Assembly: GCA_958450325.1 (NCBI GenBank)
Contig: OY288257.1
Location: 7,955,873-8,019,872, forward strand
DNA from: Agrostemma githago
Taxonomy: Eukaryota; Streptophyta; Magnoliopsida; Caryophyllales; Caryophyllaceae
Length of the DNA: 64,000 nt
Reading direction: 5' to 3'
A model generated the notes under the pieces. The model was not told the origin of the DNA and searched no databases. It saw only the letters and a program-made list of their open reading frames with translations. The translations under genes and the position numbers were made by a program. Positions 1 through 11,604 of the stretch are shown piece after piece. Position 1 is the stretch's first letter; the number at the start of each line of letters is the position of its first letter.

Positions 1-783
1 CGACGTCCCACTATACCACGGTGCATTCCTACATGGGTGCGCTAAAGACATCGATGGTGGAACTCGTCTCGGTTTCGCGGCATGTCCTAAGACCAACTCG
101 GCTTAGGGAGTCCGTCCATCACACGAGAAAGCCATCGTTGTTGGTATAGACCCTATTTTGACCGACCGAGACTTAGTGTAAAGCATACATAAGCGTCGTT
201 ATAATGCTTGCTTGACTACGTGCTACTTGGTTTCCGTGTCAATTTTCAAAAACCATCATTTCAAAAATACATCTTTCCAAAATACCCAATTTTGAAAAAA
301 CCCGAAATGCTGTCCGTTTCGGGACCGTTATTTTCAAAATATCCAACTTTCAAAATTCGGAATGCTGCCAAAATTTAGACTTACGATTTGACTCAAAATA
401 GCCTTTTTTTTTAGCCGGCATGCTATCCATTTCAATTCGAATTTCCGATCCACCATTCGATTTTCGAATTTTCAAAATTCAATTTTAATTTTCAAATCTT
501 CGTGATGCCATTCGCGATTTTCAAATCCTCGAGATTCCATTCTCGATTTTCAAATCTCCGAGATGTCGTTTTCGATTCTCAAATCTTCGGGATCTCATTT
601 TCAATTTTCAAATTTTCGAAAATTTATTTTCGATATTCAAATTTTCAAAATTTCAAAAATTCAACTTTTCAAAAAAAAAATCGGTCTTGTCGGCACGCTG
701 CCAATTTCAAAAAACGGGACCGTCTCCCAATTCTTCAAAACGCGAAATTACTCGCAACCATTCTAACCTTTCAAAATGCCTGG

Positions 784-1007
784 TCCTATTGGCCCACTAC
801 CAATTTCAGGACCGTCCTCTCAATTTTCAAAATTCCCTGTCCTATTGGCCCACTACCAATTTCAGGACCGTCCTCTCAATTTTCAAAATTCCCGGTCCTA
901 TTGGCCCACTACCAATTTCAGGACCGTCCTCTCAATTTTCAAAGTTCCCGGTCCTATTGGCCCACTACCAATTTCAGGACCGTCCTCTCAATTTTCAAAA
1001 TACAATC
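784..1007 (+). repeat. minisatellite, four copies of a 56-bp unit
   Basis: The phrase TCCTATTGGCCCACTACC recurs at 784, 840, 896 and 952, exactly 56 bp apart, with nearly identical units. It lies in the leader of the gag-only element. Because 56 is not a multiple of three, open frames across it cycle through all three phases and make spurious ORFs. Confidence 0.95.
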
Positions 1008-1882
1008 ACTTTTCAAAAACCTTCCTTATTATAGGACCTACCGTAATCCGTGTTTCGGGTCTTTTCATAATTTGTCGAAGGTCTATAGCGTCGAGACTCC
1101 GTTGATCCTATATCACGGGTTTCTTCCCCATCCTAGTCCGCCTTTTTTTCTAAAGGCACAACCGACCAACACGAGTCATACACTCGTAAATGGAAGGTTC
1201 GTCTAAACACTCGAGTCCTAACTAGAAAGTCACACGCAATTTTCCCTCCGACAGGACGGTCCCCACGACCTTTCCTAAGGAAATTTTGCCCGTCTTTCAA
1301 TCCGTTAGTCGAGTCATCCCAATTCAAAAATCCTTTAACTTAAGGGTCTACCCTAATCACAGGGTCATCCTTATTCAAGTCAAGTCAAGGGTCTCTAGCG
1401 TCGAAACTCTGCCGATCTTACATCGCAAGTTTCTTCCCTTACCCCGTCTGCCTTCCCTCGAGGCCGAGTCGACCTTTTACAAGGCATAGCCCTGTATCTA
1501 AAGGTTCGTGATCCTTACATCTAAGGGTCACTCGTCCGACACTCAAGTTTTAGCAAAACCTACAATCTCACTCGGGGGGCTACCCTTTAGGAGAGCGATC
1601 AATCACGGTTGCTCTAAGGGTCATGTCTTACACGTACCCCACTTTTGAGTCACTTAGATGCCACACCATCTGAGTCCTATAAGAGTCCTTAGTCTCACCT
1701 GGGGGCTATTCTCCGACGGAGTGATTAATCACAGTCGCTTCGAGAATCGCACCTTACACTTTTTTAGGAGAGTCTAACCCGAGTCAAACCCGAGTTGTCT
1801 TTCCTCCCGCGCTATTTCCTATGCCTTGGCGTATTCAAGTTCCGAAGCAACATTTCTGATTACGTGGGTATTCTCGCAGAGT

Positions 1883-2764
1883 ATGGCATCCACAACCGGG
1901 AATAGGGACATGGAAAACACCATTAAGGAACTGAAGGCTTTGCTAGAAACAATGGTTAGTAGGCAGACCATAACCGAAACTCATATAGGGTTCCTGAAAA
2001 CCAACCAAGAGGCCATGAATGCTCGTTTAACTGTCATCGAACGGCAAGACCTCGACTCTAGATCGGTCAGTACTGGGCCATTTGCCAAATTGATCAGCAC
2101 GGTGCGTGAGCTCGAACAACAGTTCCATGCCTCCCGAGGGAACAACATTTATATTGAAAACTCCCGAGACTATACACCCATCAGTGAGAAACTACCAACA
2201 GATCTCAACTTAGAGGGGTTACCCATATTCGAAGGGACGGAGGATCCATTACTACACCTCCGAGCCTTCAAAGCATTTATGGCGATCAAGGGGGTCGAAG
2301 CCGACATGTTCATCAATTTGTTCGGCGCATCCCTCGGGAAATATCCAAAAGCCTGGTTCTATAGGCTTAATGCAAAAAGATTCCCCACTTGGGAAGATGT
2401 GGCTACCGAGTTCGCTAAAAACTATTCTGATAATGCTGAACTTCAGACTACCATGCGGACTTTAGAAGTCATGGCCCAAGATCCAACAGAGGGTTTCACC
2501 AAATACCTTCAACGTCGGCAGGCTGAGAGTGTTAAGCTGGTAGACAAGCCCAACGAGAAGACACTAGTGGATGCATTCATCAACAACCTCCTACCCTCCT
2601 ACCGCGTCCATCTTAGGTATGTCGGCATCTCAAACTTTGCTGTGCTTATCGAAATGGGCACTAGGATTGAAGACGATCTTCGACATAACGAAGATTTGGG
2701 TGAAGCTTCTACCGAAGGCTATACTGGACATCCACTTGAGTCCTTAGAAGCCGAAGACTACTGA
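1883..2764 (+). CDS. gag: retrotransposon Gag protein (293 aa)
   Basis: Structural Gag of the gag-only element, expected to form cytoplasmic virus-like particles that package the RNA. The first 60 residues look like a coiled coil (ENTIKELKALLETMV). The central part matches the plant retrotransposon gag core: LPIFEGTEDPLLHLRAF, then LGKYPKAWFYRL, then W-DVATEFAKNY, the pattern of Tat/Ogre elements. I see no CCHC zinc knuckle before the stop. The open frame extends back to a TTG at 1826, but the first ATG is at 1883 and fits the start of the Gag. The frame has no internal lesion, in contrast with every other retroelement gene here, so this insertion looks young or its gag is under selection. 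Confidence 0.8.
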   Translation: MASTTGNRDMENTIKELKALLETMVSRQTITETHIGFLKTNQEAMNARLTVIERQDLDSRSVSTGPFAKLISTVRELEQQFHASRGNNIYIENSRDYTPISEKLPTDLNLEGLPIFEGTEDPLLHLRAFKAFMAIKGVEADMFINLFGASLGKYPKAWFYRLNAKRFPTWEDVATEFAKNYSDNAELQTTMRTLEVMAQDPTEGFTKYLQRRQAESVKLVDKPNEKTLVDAFINNLLPSYRVHLRYVGISNFAVLIEMGTRIEDDLRHNEDLGEASTEGYTGHPLESLEAEDY

Positions 2765-5697
2765 CAACCTCATCCAGGAGTCCAGATTAGATTTGAGTCC
2801 GAGTCTGAGTCCGAGTCTAGGATGCTCTTTCTCCTCATTTCAAAGTCAGAGTCAGAGTCAACTGTATTCTATCCTCTCTTCGTATTCCAATAAAATCAGC
2901 TTTTTCAATTTCTCATATATACTTCCCTTATGTGTTTCCGAGAACATGATGAACACCATCATACACTGTGAGCACATGCACGTGACTATTATAGGCACAT
3001 CTATAATGACTGCAGGAACTGAGACCCATGTTTTCCTTTACCTGTTCCATGTCTGGCATAGACAACCACATAACTACCCTTAGCAGGAGCGGTATCGAAT
3101 CCTATGACAAATCTAGGTAGTCTCATAGTTTGGGTTCAAGACGGAAGGCAAGCCCATTTCCCACAATAAACACCCCTCCAATAAGACTAACCAATCCCTA
3201 TCTTAGGCGTTAGTCTGACTTGATGCCAAAAATACCCAACTCGGGACGATGCTCCCACTAAGCCTGCTCGGAATTATGATGACAATACCGAGATCCAAAC
3301 CACCATGCTTACCATAGAGTACTCCACCGCGAGTTGCACTCACACAAACACCAACTAGGCTTACACCTTACAAAGGTTTAGCTCCACAAGCCTAATCCAA
3401 CCGATGGGCCCACCCCCATATCCACCCACAACACCATAGGAGGGGATTAATGTTGGACAAAAAAAACAAAAACAAAAAATTCAAATACCCATGACCGTGG
3501 TCAACGGTCAACTCAAAGTCCCTTGACCGGGGTACGGCCAATTCAAAAATTAACGATGCCCATACCGTCAAATAGGGGAGAATCAACCAAACTGGTCAGC
3601 TAACACCACACTTAACCTTCCCACATTACAACCTTCAAGACCTTCTCGAGACCTAGGCTAAGAGACAGCCCCAGAATTTTGAGGATTCAAGCTCCATAGG
3701 ATACACCCTAACCATTAGGGCCAGACATGGAAATCAGATCCCGCATTATCAAACCTGCCCGATCGAAGTCCGAGTCATTATTACTCAACTTCCCCTTTCC
3801 TACCACATTACAATACCTTACCCTCGAAGCTTTAGCTCCACAAAATCGAGCTCCAGATTTCGAAGCATCAAAGCCACTTATTGCCTGGCACCACATTTCC
3901 AAAAAACATCCAAACCAATTACCAGCCCCAAACACGGGAACTCAACCTGCGGTCGGCATAGAACATGCCCAAATAGTTCACACCACCTCTAGGGGCTACC
4001 CCGGAGAACGCTCACAGTCACAGAATCAACATCCTAACTGTTCTAACCCTTTGATCAAGACATCATTGGGAACACACCTAGCCTACACCATCGCTATGGC
4101 TAGTTACACACAAAGCTCTAATAAACTAGGCACAATAACATATCTTCCAATCCACTGAACTACGGCTTGGTTTGATTTCACTACACGTGAATACGTAGGC
4201 AGCCTTTCAACAAAGGCACAACCACCCACATTGACACAAGTTCAAAAAAAAAGCACCGTCATTCCGGTCACGACACTGTCATGTTCTCAGCAGTTAGCTT
4301 TGTCGTCCTGGGGGCTTCTCTTAGGCAGAAGACCTTCATCCACTCACATAATCTAAATGACTTTAAAAAAAAAACTAGCCTCCTTTCTTTAGTGTGTCCT
4401 AGCACTCGGCTCAGTCAAAAACAAGAATCCGTCAGGGACTCGAAGCAACACCCACTTTGGGGATGCATCCCAAAACCAAACAAAATTCAAAAGAGCACTA
4501 GGCTGCAGCATTGCTACTACTAAATCTTGTCATGCAGAAACAATCTCATTACAGACTACTGCCATTCCCCTATAACAGATCGTTCCCATTTCGACTTCGT
4601 CCATGTTGCCACTCGCCCAGGCTACGGAATAGCGCAACTTAAGAGTCTTGTTAGGTGCCCACCCCCCTACCGAGTCACAGTCCAACCCTTTTGAGAGTCC
4701 AGTCATGTCTGTCAACTCGTCCTGTCACGTCCAGAGTCGAGTCTGTCGGTATGTCTCTCTTTTCAAATCCTTGCTTTGAAATTTGCAAAACTTAGCCATT
4801 TGATAAAATCCTTTTCGACAAGGTCAAATTTCGGTCTATTTAAACTGCAAATTTCTACCCCTTTCAATTTTGAAAACCTATCTCCTAGCACGTGAGTTGC
4901 TTTCAGGACTTCGATTTCAAAATAAAGCAAAAATCATTTTCCCCAGCGCAAGCCAGTCTATAGATGCTAACTGCATTTCCTGTATGCTATCTTGCTATAT
5001 ACTATGCCTGTTATTTCTGCCTATGTATCTAACATTTCAGGTACCAGCTAGTGCTTCCCAACGGAACAACAAAGGCGGTGTTTCTCCTAGAATACTACAT
5101 GCAAGTTGTCATGTGTCAGCATACGGGTACACCCAAGACTTCTGAAGCAAGTCCCCGCGCAGCTACTTTCCTCCCCAGCGCGAGTCAGTGTTTTGCTTAT
5201 ATGTTACATACAAGTTGTTATGTGTCAGCATACAGGTACACTCCAGACTTCAGAAGCAAGTCCCCAATTCCCCAACGGAGTCAACTTTTCCCTGGTATGC
5301 TACATCCAAGACGTGATGTGTCGGCATACGGGTACACCTACGCCCCGAAAGGCAATATTTACTCCCTACGGAGCATCATCATCAGGTCAGGTACGACTCA
5401 AGGCTTCAAAAGCAAGCCCGTACAGCTCACATATTCCCCCAGCGGAACGCCCGAGGCGGCATTTTCCCCGAAATGGTACGGGATGGGCCCACATATAGGC
5501 ACGCCCAGGACTTATGCTACAAGTCTGACTCCCCGCGGAGCTGTCATCATCAGGATAGGTATGACCCTCTGCTTATGGCTGGCGAGCCCTTCACGCAAGT
5601 CTACTGGACTATAAACGACCCGACCGGAAGGCTGCCAGGTCATAATCCTCGATTGGCCTGGTAGCTACTCTGACTTTCGCCTTGTCCAAGCCTCAGG
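2765..5697 (+). other. non-coding interior of the gag-only element
   Basis: No frame longer than about 140 codons, and none resembles pol. Just after the gag stop are degenerate GAGTCC and CAGAGT runs (2792-2850). Short ORFs at 3727-4158 and 5051-5614 show no recognisable domain and I do not call them genes. This is where an autonomous element would carry pol. Confidence 0.6.
5040..5340 (+). repeat. tandem repeats of about 95-110 bp before the 3' LTR
   Basis: The phrase ATGTGTCAGCATACGGGTAC recurs with small changes at 5111, 5220 and 5315, each followed by an AGACTTC-GAAGCAAGTCCCC segment in the first two copies. More diverged relatives are visible at about 4930-5040 and 5440-5520. Tandem arrays in the 3' untranslated region are typical of Tat/Ogre elements and can seed satellite DNA. 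Confidence 0.8.
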
Positions 5698-5711
5698 CAG
5701 AGTGGGGGCTC
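5698..5711 (+). promoter_or_regulatory. polypurine tract of the gag-only element
   Basis: A purine-rich stretch (AGAGTGGGGGCTC) directly precedes the LTR start TGTAGACACC. It is the expected primer for plus-strand DNA synthesis and fixes the 3' LTR boundary. Confidence 0.7.
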
Positions 5712-6129
5712 TGTAGACACCCGTATTTTGCCTGCTAGTGTCTATAGCAGTTCCCGACAAAACACCCGATGATGATCGGACGTCAACGTGACTTAATACG
5801 CTCGAATACGGACTCGGAATCAATAGTATCCGACGTGGGCATTTAGCGGAGTGCAAATCTCTCAAAACCAGTCTCAAATCCAGGCCCAGTGGGTCGTCCC
5901 GAGCAAAATAAGACTAATTTGGGTCAGAACCGACACCAAAAATAAATCCCGTCTTTGGGCGACCGGGTCAAAACCCGGTCAAAGACGAACCCGTCTCACA
6001 AATCAGCCAAATATACTCTCGAAATTTGCGCCAAATTCAAAATCAGCCAAATCAATTCAAAATCAATTCAAAATCAATCAAGAGCAATCAAGGCCAATCA
6101 TTCCCGATTTAGCATGTCGTAATTGATCC

Positions 6130-6237
6130 ACTCCGTCGAGTGGATTGACCCACTCGATCGAGTGGAGCGTCAAAAGAGCTGTCCAGGTTCATTCGCGAGG
6201 GTACTCGACCGAGTGCACTAGGGCCACTCGGTCGAGT
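6130..6237. promoter_or_regulatory. palindrome quartet 1 (ACTCGATCGAGT family)
   Basis: Four 12-bp dyads at 6130, 6152, 6203 and 6226 (first bases) with centre spacings 22, 51 and 23 bp. Variants are ACTCCGTCGAGT, ACTCGATCGAGT, ACTCGACCGAGT and ACTCGGTCGAGT. The last ends 22 bp upstream of the TATA box, so it lies where upstream promoter elements would be. The binding factor is unknown. Confidence 0.7.
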
Positions 6238-6258
6238 GACCCTATGTCGAGGTCTCCC

Positions 6259-6266
6259 TATAAATA
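6259..6266 (+). promoter_or_regulatory. TATA box of the LTR promoter
   Basis: TATAAATA followed by a C-rich stretch, about 550 bp into the LTR. It is the best TATA box in this LTR, implying a transcript start near 6290-6300. Confidence 0.65.
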
Positions 6267-6635
6267 CCCCCTTAACCCCACTCATTTCACAACTCTTACA
6301 ACTCTCACAAGCTTTTGGCAACCTACATTTCTACCCCAATCCATCTTCATCACTTCAATACTACAAACCCTAAGCAACCTTAAATTAAAAACCGAGTTAG
6401 CATCCCTCGTAAAACTGATACACATACAATCAAAACTCGAGATCAAAACTCGCCAAAGACCCGAGAGCATCCTCTTCCTAACCAAACACACCCTAACTCA
6501 CCCTACATATCTCGACACTCCCGCGCACACGCCGCTACTACGAGTCCGTTTCCGAGGCCATTAAACATGTAGGTTGAGGGTGTAATTCAAATCCCGACAT
6601 CTCTTTCTCCCTTCTTCTTTTTTTTGTTTCTTTTA

Positions 6636-6636
<1 letters not shown>

Positions 6637-6668
<32 letters not shown>
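6637..6668 (+). repeat. (ATT)n microsatellite
   Basis: About ten ATT triplets inside the LTR. Confidence 0.95.
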
Positions 6669-6669
<1 letters not shown>

Positions 6670-7268
6670 ACTAACCGCTAACACTAACCTTTAATTTTGT
6701 GCATACTAACATTTTATTTATGTACTCTAACACTAACTTTTTTTATCGCTTACTAACACTTTAATTCCGTATTCTAACATCTAACATTATTATACCGTGT
6801 ATATATACATATTAATATCAAAATCTCGGTTTCGAATACGTTTGACTGTCGCCTAAAGTCCATCTAATTCCTTTACGAGTAACGACGGAGGTGGCACCCT
6901 TTCGAGGAGCGCCGCCCCAATGTGCTCAAGGACGTGATGTGATCGTGATCGGTCATAGTTGAACATATTTGGTCCCATTTCTACAATTAGTGTGGAACCC
7001 GTTGACACGAAAACCGACATCACATAATCCAAAAGGATTGGTTTCGATGTCGTGATGTAGAGGGATGCAATTCCGTTACTAATTCAAAACTTCGATCTAA
7101 ACAATAACGTTTTCATAAAATCCCGATAACGGTCTCATAATCGTATAATACACGTTTATGACATCGAGAACCGAGTTGAATTTAAATAATGCAATATTTT
7201 TATTTAACTCGGTCAATTATCGAATTCAAACAAATAAAAATGAGACGAGACATGCCTCGTACAGGGGG

Positions 7269-7375
7269 CACTCGATCGAGTGTCATGGGCCACTCGATCG
7301 AGTAGCACCCAAAAATCTGGACAGTAGCTACTTTAAATACTCACTCGACCTAGTCAGACCATGACTCGATCGAGT
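7269..7375. other. palindrome quartet 2
   Basis: Dyads begin at 7269, 7291, 7343 (variant ACTCGACCTAGT) and 7364; centre spacings are 22, 52 and 21 bp. The linker contains TGGACAGTAGCT, also found in the linker of quartet 3. It lies downstream of the TATA box, in the transcribed part of the LTR. Confidence 0.7.
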
Positions 7376-8465
7376 GGGTCCTATAGCCCAGAAATTCGAG
7401 AGCTTCAATGCAACATTTGAGCCTCGTCATTTTTTTACGACTTTTAGTCGACACGTGCATAATCAATCACGTAATTCTAATTTTCAAAACTCATGCATAT
7501 CACGACACTTAAAACGATTTTGATCGACGGTCTCGCACTATTAATTTTATGTCGACGACTCTTTAGTCGTATCCGACACATAATTAATTTAGACTCCATT
7601 CTCGAGGTGATAAGTCGGGACAAGGCATCGAGGTTCGAGATCGGGTTAGCACCACACCTAGGTCTCGAACCTCCGTCCTTTGATTAATATGCAATATAAT
7701 GCGTAATTAATTAAAGTTCGTCCGTCTAACTAATTTACGATCTAGTGTGCATTTATTGTATACGGGTCTTTGTCGAGTCGTGTATTTATTTATCGCTCTT
7801 CTTATTTAATTCAATTATTCTATTTTATTGCTCGTTGTATTGTGAATTCCGGGTTGTATTCCGCCCGTGTAATTTGTAATTTATTTACGAGTTTTCTATT
7901 TTTGATGTTTGCCATTTATTTATTTAAATGAACATCACATGCTAAATCACTTTGACGTGAATCAAGATGCATTAAATGACGTAGCAAACCAATAATTCAC
8001 ATGCTTAGCCCGAAAATGTTTGCATATCATTTAGTCGTTTTACTAGCGCGCGTACACGAACACGAACGATGTCTTAGTAGAGGCCGCCATTGTGCGGGCG
8101 GGGTTGGGTGTCCTTAGTGGGCTTCCCAACACGTACCCTCACTCCTTACTCAGAACCTTGGTTTCCGGATGTCTGAAACCATTGGCGCACGAGAGTCATT
8201 TTATATACGAAAGCCGGTGTAAACGGTATCGATGTAACAATGCAAAGGGACGAGCCCCATAAACTCTGAAATCGAAGTGGGCTTACTTTGTGTATAGCCC
8301 ATGACGACATAGAGTGGGCTCGAATGGTTCCGAATAACCACAAAATTCGGTGGCGACTCCATTTTGACTTAAATTTCGAACCCGAGAACAATCTTGCCAC
8401 GAGATTCATTCGCCTACCCAAACCCGCGCGTGGCCGCGTCGGGGTGGACCTACGTCATGTCCACA

Positions 8466-8714
8466 CTTAGACACTCGGACAATTCACTAAGGTAGATGGA
8501 TTGCTCCTCATTGTTCAACCGAAAAGATATCATGCTCTCTTGTCTATCAAATTCAAATGAACTTAAGAATTCTAAAGTGAGTACTCGGTAAGATAACTCA
8601 CGTAGTGTCCATAAGCCACCGAATCCGGTCATGGACAAGAGGTGCAATAGTTGCTTGTTTAAACCGAGCTCGATTGCGAATTGCGACGAGCACCACCGGG
8701 TAGCCTCCATCGTC
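8466..8714 (-). pseudogene. fragment of the Athila env-like ORF (ATHILA ORF-1 family)
   Basis: The minus strand encodes a stretch with the pattern LHLLSMTGFGGLW followed by YRVLTLEFLSSFEF, which I recognise as the Athila ORF-1 family (PF03078), the third gene of Athila elements. The upstream piece is at 11605-11747; a solo LTR with its target duplication separates the two, and the frame is continuous if the insert is ignored. At 8466 the frame runs into the terminal GTCCACA of the gag-only LTR, so the rest is lost. The function of this ORF is not established. It is an old transposon relic, not a host gene. Confidence 0.7.
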
Positions 8715-9839
8715 CTAGGTGATAAGCTAGTCGTATACCTATAAAAAATAACCAACTACGGTCTAACTAAAAATATAGCTAGGGAAGTCGGGATCGAATT
8801 CACAAGGAGACAAATAAATTCTACTCGCAATTAAAGTCTATCTACGTAACAAATCGGGGGTTTGTTGGTTTTGTGTTTATCTAAACTAAAGTAGTGAAGG
8901 AAGAGAAAACTAAAAGAGAAGAAATAACTAAAAATAAAATAAGACGAATAAAGATGAATAAATATATGGAGAGAAAACTAGGATTGTCGGTTCACTACGA
9001 ATAATTATTGGTCTAAGGGGTAGTGAAAAGGTCCTTCTGGTCCGCTATTCACCCTAGAATGCTTCTAACGGGTTCCGATCTTATTAGGGCAAACTAATGT
9101 GTTGTAGCAGGTCTAACTTTTACCAGGCTTCCGATCTTAGGTTCAAGTTTACCGAATTCAATTAATCAATCATGCGCATTAACTGACTAATCGCGATTAT
9201 ATGCTACAATTGACAACTCAGACACAAAATCATTGACAGATCTATAAATTATTTAGCGACCACATTCAATTCGCAGATCCCCTAAATCCTAGCGAGGGAA
9301 ATTAGCTACTCATGATTAATTCAATAACATCAAGATTAATCAAAGATTTTACTAGACTAAACATGATAAATAATAATAAATTTACGACAAACATAAAACA
9401 ATGATTAAGAATGATTAAATAGGAAGAAGAAGAACAATCAGGAACGAAGAAGAAGGAAGAAGGATTAGATAAAGTTACCAAAAGGAATGAAGGCGATTCG
9501 AATCCAAAAGTCTTACAATAACCGAGTTTTAAAGGAAGAGAGAATAAGGAGAAGGATCTAAATTAAAGTCTAACGAGGAAAAGTATCAAGAGAAAAAGTA
9601 AGAAGTTGTGAAAAGTAGTCTAAAGAAAATCCCCTATTCACTAAAACAAAAATCATGGGGCAAAGACATCATTTCAACTTTCCCGCCTAAATCTACCCCT
9701 CATTACCTCAATTGGGCTTGACAAAATAAATTTTTAACCAAATACTCATTACAAGCCCAGTTCTGCAATATTCATTCATAAAATAACCAAAAAATCTTAC
9801 ACCTACCAATTTTTACCAATTATACAAATTTGAAAAAAA

Positions 9840-11029
9840 AAAGTAACGTAATAACAAAATAAATTTCATACTTTTTAATAGGCATGTGAAACGGGTTGGA
9901 CGGGTCATGTTATCTGGGTTGGACATAATACGGGTTTGGTTAAATACATGTCACGGGTCAATTAGGGTTAGAATACTAGACTTATATAATTTCTAACGCC
10001 TTACAATTTATCAATTAAAAATTATTTTTTTAATATAGTAATCACATTAAATATCACTAATGTTATTAAATTCAATATTTAACATATTTGTCAATAGAAT
10101 GAGGCATAACTTTATTAAAATTAAAATATTTGACTTACTATTAAAAAAATATTTTATTATTAAATGCTATTAACAATTATTATTTTTAATTTTTTTTGGT
10201 AGTTTACGATATTAAAGTTAATAATTTTTAAACTTATATTTTAAATATAACATACTCATATAAATACCAAGAGCAAGTAATATTGCAATAATTTTAATTA
10301 ACAGATCATTTCAGATTTAAGCCACACGGGTCGCGGGTCAAAATGTTACGGTCTTGACTCTTGAGCCTAAACAAATGGGCCGAGTTTATGAGTCGAATCG
10401 AAATCTAACAGATTTATTTACTAATTTAAAGATCCTCTATCTTATCATAATCTTCGAAAATTTAGAAACAAATCAATTACCTAAGAATACTATATTAAGC
10501 ATAATAAGAATACTAATGTTGAATGTGATCTAAAAGTAAAAAAAATAAATAATAAATTCCAACTTAAAATAAGTAAAAAAAGGGGCATTTAGTACTATTA
10601 TTTCTTACTTATATTATGGCATAAACTAGATGCGACCTGATTCATTTGTCAAAAATATATTGTACTCTTTTTTTTATAAAATATCATTTTATGAATGTCA
10701 TATAAAAAGAAATTAAAATCGTAAATAATATATTGTACATATTATATGACTGATCATATTAGTAATTTTATATTCATGTTGTCCCAATAGAATGTTAATC
10801 TATACCTAAAAACAAGGTAGTGAGATAAAAATTATTTTTATTATGCTTAAAACAAAAAGTAGAGGGTAAAGTTTACCCAAAACATAAATAGTTGACTGAA
10901 TCACTAAAATCATAATAATGTAAATGAATGACTTAGACAGAGAATATATATTTTTGTAAGTCACTAAACTATTTGGATATATACAAAATTTAATTAAAAA
11001 ACCGTGCATAGGCACGGGTTTTGCACTAG
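9840..11029 (+). mobile_element. non-autonomous Helitron (3' end clear, 5' end approximate)
   Basis: The 3' terminus is textbook: a hairpin CCGTGC-ATAG-GCACGG (11002-11017), eight bases, then CTAG (11026-11029) followed by T. The body is very AT-rich with short GC islands such as CGGGTTGGACGGGTCATG (about 9890) and CACGGGTCGCGGGTC (about 10,326). No Rep/helicase coding sequence is present. I could not fix the TC 5' end; 9840 is a guess from where the host LTR character changes. Confidence 0.55.
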
Positions 11030-11167
11030 TTAAAAGAATAAAAGAAGAGGTTCTAGAATTCTAGTCTAATAGTTTCTTAAATACTAAGTTAAAACAAAAG
11101 CCCAAAAGTCTTATTAACCCTAAACATCAAATTAGGAAAGTCTCGGTCTTTGTTCAGTCTCGAGAAT

Positions 11168-11200
11168 AGTCGGTCGACTATTATGGATAGTCGTTCGACT
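11168..11200. other. dyad pair AGTCGGTCGACT / AGTCGTTCGACT
   Basis: Two 12-bp dyads at 11168-11179 and 11189-11200, centres 21 bp apart, in the solo LTR. The spacing equals the short spacing of the ACTCGATCGAGT quartets but the sequence differs. No second pair is found 51 bp to either side. Confidence 0.6.
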
Positions 11201-11604
11201 ATCTTAACCTGTTTCCGTTTTCAGCACTGCGCAGTCAACTTCAAATGCTTGTCATTTCTTCGTTACTTCTTTAAATTGGGCGTGTAATATACCGTTGGAA
11301 AGCTAAGAGAAAGAGCTTTCTAACGCAACTAGAATTAGCTCAATTGGAGTTGTAGAACTCAAGATATTCACGTTTTACGTAGACCCATTTGGAAACGATC
11401 ATTCTCTTTTCTTATTTGGCAAAAGATTTCATCTTTAAGCACGATTTTTACCTTGTTTATGCGTCCACGAGTCCATTCCCTACATAAGATGCAACAAGAC
11501 AACAAAGTATCAAATTCAGGGGAAAATAGTAGTCAATGCTACTCGATATGCATGGAAATGCGTGCGTAAAAGACGGAATAATCATATATAAATCGCATGC
11601 ATCA

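Larger units (their letters stand above)
1..8465 (+). mobile_element. gag-only LTR retrotransposon, Tat/Ogre-like (TR-GAG or LARD type), 5' end outside window
   Basis: The element has an open gag gene (1883-2764), a long non-coding interior, a purine-rich tract (5698-5711) and a 3' LTR (5712-8465) beginning TGTAGAC and ending GTCCACA. No protease, reverse transcriptase or integrase is found in any frame between gag and the LTR, so it must depend on an autonomous relative. Such gag-only plant elements are known as TR-GAG elements. The 5' LTR and primer site are not in the window, so position 1 already lies inside the element. The right end interrupts the env-like ORF of Athila-1. The target duplication cannot be tested because the left flank is missing. 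Confidence 0.75.
5712..8465 (+). repeat. 3' LTR of the gag-only element (2.75 kb)
   Basis: It starts TGTAGAC and ends GTCCACA, a 7-bp inverted terminus with one mismatch. It contains a TATA box at 6259, a palindrome quartet just upstream of it (6130-6237), a second quartet downstream (7269-7375) and an ATT microsatellite. The next bases, from 8466, are Athila-1 env-like coding sequence on the other strand, which supports the right boundary. Confidence 0.75.
8720..11604 (-). repeat. solo LTR of a third Athila-like family, 5-bp target duplication CTAGG
   Basis: It begins TGATAAGCTAG and ends GCATGCATCA on the plus strand, flanked by CTAGG at 8715-8719 and 11605-11609. It resembles the Athila-1 LTR in order and in short words (a GGATCGAATTCACAAGGAGA-like word and AAATTAGCTACTCATGAT), but is too diverged to be its partner. 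No internal region is present, so it is a solo LTR left by LTR-LTR recombination. It is lengthened by a Helitron-like insert ending at 11029. It also carries a dyad pair at 11168-11200. Confidence 0.85.

Noticed and set aside
502..1206. Three overlapping ORFs of 109-234 codons
   Set aside because: They run through the 56-bp minisatellite, which stays open in all frames; the peptides are just the translated repeat (GPLPISGPSSQF and frame shifts of it).
1826..1882. Upstream extension of the gag frame
   Set aside because: It begins at a TTG. The first ATG (1883) gives a sensible Gag N-terminus.
3727..4158. 143-codon ORF in the gag-only element
   Set aside because: No domain, low-complexity Pro/Thr/Asn composition and no ribosome-scanning logic after gag.
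8720..11604. This LTR as the 3' LTR partner of Athila-1
   Set aside because: Its own CTAGG target duplications and heavy divergence from the 18672-20154 LTR show that it is an independent insertion.
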